A DNA stretch of 64,000 bases, taken from contig JADFUC010001492.1 in the NCBI GenBank assembly GCA_019722365.1, positions 1 to 64,000 of the forward strand. The letters are read 5' to 3'. The notes beneath the pieces are model-generated. The model ran no database searches and was not told the origin of the DNA. It saw only the letters and a list, made by a program, of their open reading frames with translations. Both the position numbers and the translations under genes were made by a program. Below, piece after piece: positions 61,725 to 64,000 of this stretch; within the stretch, counting starts at the first letter, position 1, and each line of letters starts with the position of its first letter. The DNA is from Lithospermum erythrorhizon. Its lineage: Eukaryota > Streptophyta > Magnoliopsida > Boraginales > Boraginaceae.

Positions 61725-62400
61725 TTTTAATTCAAGTTATTCTTTAAATATCTTCTCATTCTTATCAACATATCATCACACAAACAAAAATCCCATCTCC
61801 TTTCTTTCCTTTGAGTGAATAGCCAACCTGCCTGTGACAAGATTATTATAATATATTATTCGGGGTTGTAGTTAAGTTTATGTTCGAAGTTGTGCTGCTT
61901 AAACTCTCGAGAAGAGAAACTAAACCTAAAAAAACCAAACGAGACCCAAACACAACTCTTCGTGGCCCCCGAGAGCGATTTGGTGTCAATAATGGTATTC
62001 CATTCAAAACCTCATTTTTGAAGATAACAATTGTTTAATCGAACACCAACCTCCCGCTTTCAGTTGAACATGCATTCGTGTTTATTTCTTTAATATGTTC
62101 AAAACCAGCAAAATGTTGGATCGATGTTCTGCAGTGGCTCATGGATGAGTCTATCAAACGCCTCAAGCCTTTCAAGGAGCCGTGGTTCTTTATTGTTTAT
62201 AGGGCGCTTGTAAGAAATCCACTCTACACTCTAGTATATTGTCGCTTTTGTAAATATGTGAGTAATGCATTTTCAAGCATTTAATATTATTGTAGCGAAA
62301 ATCGAGTGTCCTGTGAATTTCGATCCTATATAGATTGATTCACAAGTTAAGTCTCATACAAATGATCGCTTGTCATTTCGCTTCGGAATGCTCTGGAACG
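61725..62400. other. Interval with one unassigned ORF
   Basis: A 68-aa plus-strand ORF (62078-62284; contains CWIDVLQWLMDESIKRLKPF) has no family I recognise and no exon neighbours. Otherwise empty. Confidence 0.35.
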
Positions 62401-63385
62401 TATCTTTATTTTAGAAAAGAAAAGTTCGGTTCATCGGGAGACCCCACCGAGAGGCTCCCTGGTCCCGGCGATCGAGACCTCACGAGACCCCGGGTCTCGA
62501 CATAGATGTCCCTCACGATCGGTGACCTCGACCTCCTCGACAGGCCCATACGCAGCCGGCTTTCAATCGCCGGGCCTGACTCATCGAGACCCCTCGGTCT
62601 CGACATGAGGTCACTTAATGGGCAACTTTCAAATTTTTAATCCCTTGTGCACTATTTGAAGTTTCCTTCTTTTTTAAAACACATAAAAACAACTTTCAAA
62701 TCTTTTTTTACCTAATTTTCGTGAGTGCATTCAATCTTATCAAAAGCAAAAAGTCATAACTCCTACATTTAATCTAATATCTTTTGTAGAGAGTTTCCTA
62801 GTTGTAAGTATGTACCCAATTCTCAATCATTTATTGTACTGGGAAAGGAAACTCTTGGGCAAGTGGGAAGCATAAGCTGTTATTCTAGGTTGAGTAGTAT
62901 TGAAACTCTCTGAGCTGCAGAAATTGGTTCCTAATCAAGGTTGATTAGAGTCGAAATCCTTAGCGGGTAGCTTGGGAAGTCACTTAGTGGAGGCTAGTGT
63001 TTGGATAATAGGCTCTGGAGAGAGAAGTTGCTCTTAAAAGTGTATTCAAACATTTCTCAAGAGCGAAGTTATCTTTGCCAAAAATCCTTTATAAGCCAGA
63101 AAGCCGATTTGCCTAGCAAGAGGAACCGAAGCTCGTTAAAATCGCATTGGTGTTTCTTTCCTTTTGCTCTACTTTCTAAGTAGTCTTTTATTATTGCTTA
63201 ATCAATTTGATTATTAATATTGTTGACTAATCTCTTTCTCGAGCTCGGTAGTTGATCTATCACATTAATCTATATTATCATCAGGTATTAATCTTCAAGA
63301 TTCTTAAAAGATTAAAACCTACTAAAAAGTTAATATCGTGAATCTCAAAACCTTAGTTTTACCCCCTGCTAAGTCTAGGGTAACA
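62400..63385 (+). mobile_element. Copia 5' LTR, right-edge element
   Basis: The LTR ends ...GGGTAACA at 63385, directly before a primer-binding site (TGGTATCAGCTC, 63388-63399; usual TGGTATCAGAGC). Its start is not sharp; 62440-62600 is GC-rich and repetitive (GGTCTCGAC, CGAGACC). The 3' LTR would lie beyond the window. Confidence 0.55.
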
Positions 63386-63399
63386 ATTGGTATCAGCTC

Positions 63400-64000
63400 G
63401 TGGTTCTATGTCTTAAGCTTAAAATTCAGAGAAAAGGATCATGTAAGTAGTAAACGGGAATATGGGTAGCTCGAACTTTTGTGTTGAAGGTAGGTCGAGA
63501 GGCCGCCACCTATCGCTGACGGATCAAATTATGACTATCAGCGCAACGCATTCAAATTTATCACGTTACCTTACCATAAATTATGGAGAGTGATCATCAA
63601 GTGACCACTCATTCCAATGAAATACCAAATTCTTCAAGCCGTGGGTGCTCATAGAACTTACCAACGCGAAGAGGGCCAATATAAGGGAATTAGGTGCCGC
63701 CTCGGGTAGAGGTTCCAAATTCGAAGACGCGTGACAAAGAAGAGGACGGAGTGCTAAGGGATGAGGAACTCAAGAAAGTGGAGTTGAATTCCAAAGCCAT
63801 TCATGTTCTTTCACAATGCCATGTGTATGGAAGAGTATGTTTCCTCGAAAGGCGGATGCAGCCGCAAGCCAAGGAGATATTGGACTCATAAACCGGCCAT
63901 ATGCCGTTTCAAATGTTGGAAGTTACTACAAGGGGCTCGATTTCTTTTGACTAGAGAATATCAAACCTTGAAATGTATCATGGAGAATCCATCAAAGATA
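63400..64000 (+). mobile_element. Copia gag start, runs off the window
   Basis: Plus-strand pieces in shifting frames: GSSNF near 63460, NYDY.RNAFKF near 63520, and at 63754-63812 RDEELKKVELNSKAIHVL. The last matches the DYNSKALNAIF-type core of plant Copia gag (DUF4219/UBN2). The frame is already broken in this 0.6 kb, so the element is probably inactive. Confidence 0.55.

Overview
This window looks like plant nuclear DNA, most likely from a eudicot. It is AT-rich and gene-poor. Almost every recognisable piece is a plant transposable element: Ty3/gypsy and Copia LTR retrotransposons, an L1-type LINE, a Mutator-like element, MITEs and a Helitron end. Only two host gene loci can be recognised. 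One is a broken type-A cytokinin response regulator with five exons (30057-31506, minus). The other is the last exon of an At5g41620/BRANCHLESS TRICHOME-like coiled-coil protein (41780-42958, minus). I cannot name the species from the sequence.

Layout. 1-17.5 kb is one old minus-strand Ty3/gypsy element cut apart by later insertions. Its 5' LTR is ~14.48-17.46 kb. Its gag is split between 13.7-14.3 kb and 3.4-3.87 kb by a largely non-coding Copia-like element (3.88-13.71 kb), which itself holds a gypsy LTR ending at 10176. Its protease is split between ~3.1 kb and 60-310 by another gypsy LTR ending at 2936. 17.5-21.8 kb has no genes and holds a disrupted Copia-type LTR. 21.8-29.1 kb is a minus-strand Tat/Ogre-like gypsy remnant (gag, protease) interrupted by a solo LTR (24151-25091). 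29.4-32.6 kb holds a short-LTR Copia fragment, a Stowaway-like MITE, the response-regulator pseudogene and its upstream repeats. 32619-35709 is a complete but internally deleted Copia element. 36.2-38.7 kb is a second Tat/Ogre element in the opposite orientation to the first. 41.8-43.0 kb is the coiled-coil gene.

43.35-46.80 kb and 50.63-54.50 kb are two copies of one gag-only Copia-type element (TR-GAG-like). Between and after them are MITEs, an AT-rich tandem array and a Helitron-like 3' end. 54.8-59 kb holds two LINE 3' ends and a Mutator-like foldback element (55536-56616) with a 9-bp target duplication. 59-62.3 kb has only short ORFs of unknown meaning. 62.4-64 kb is the 5' LTR and gag start of a plus-strand Copia element that runs off the window.

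The two host loci show no functional link. The response regulator keeps its splice sites and its two central exons but has a nonsense codon and two frame breaks. The coiled-coil gene keeps its conserved C-terminal half but lacks the usual N-terminal half, and a TR-GAG copy lies just upstream of it. The most informative signals are the nested insertion history, the paired gag-only elements, the foldback Mutator-like element and the broken response regulator between inverted retroelements. I found no rRNA, tRNA or CRISPR array.
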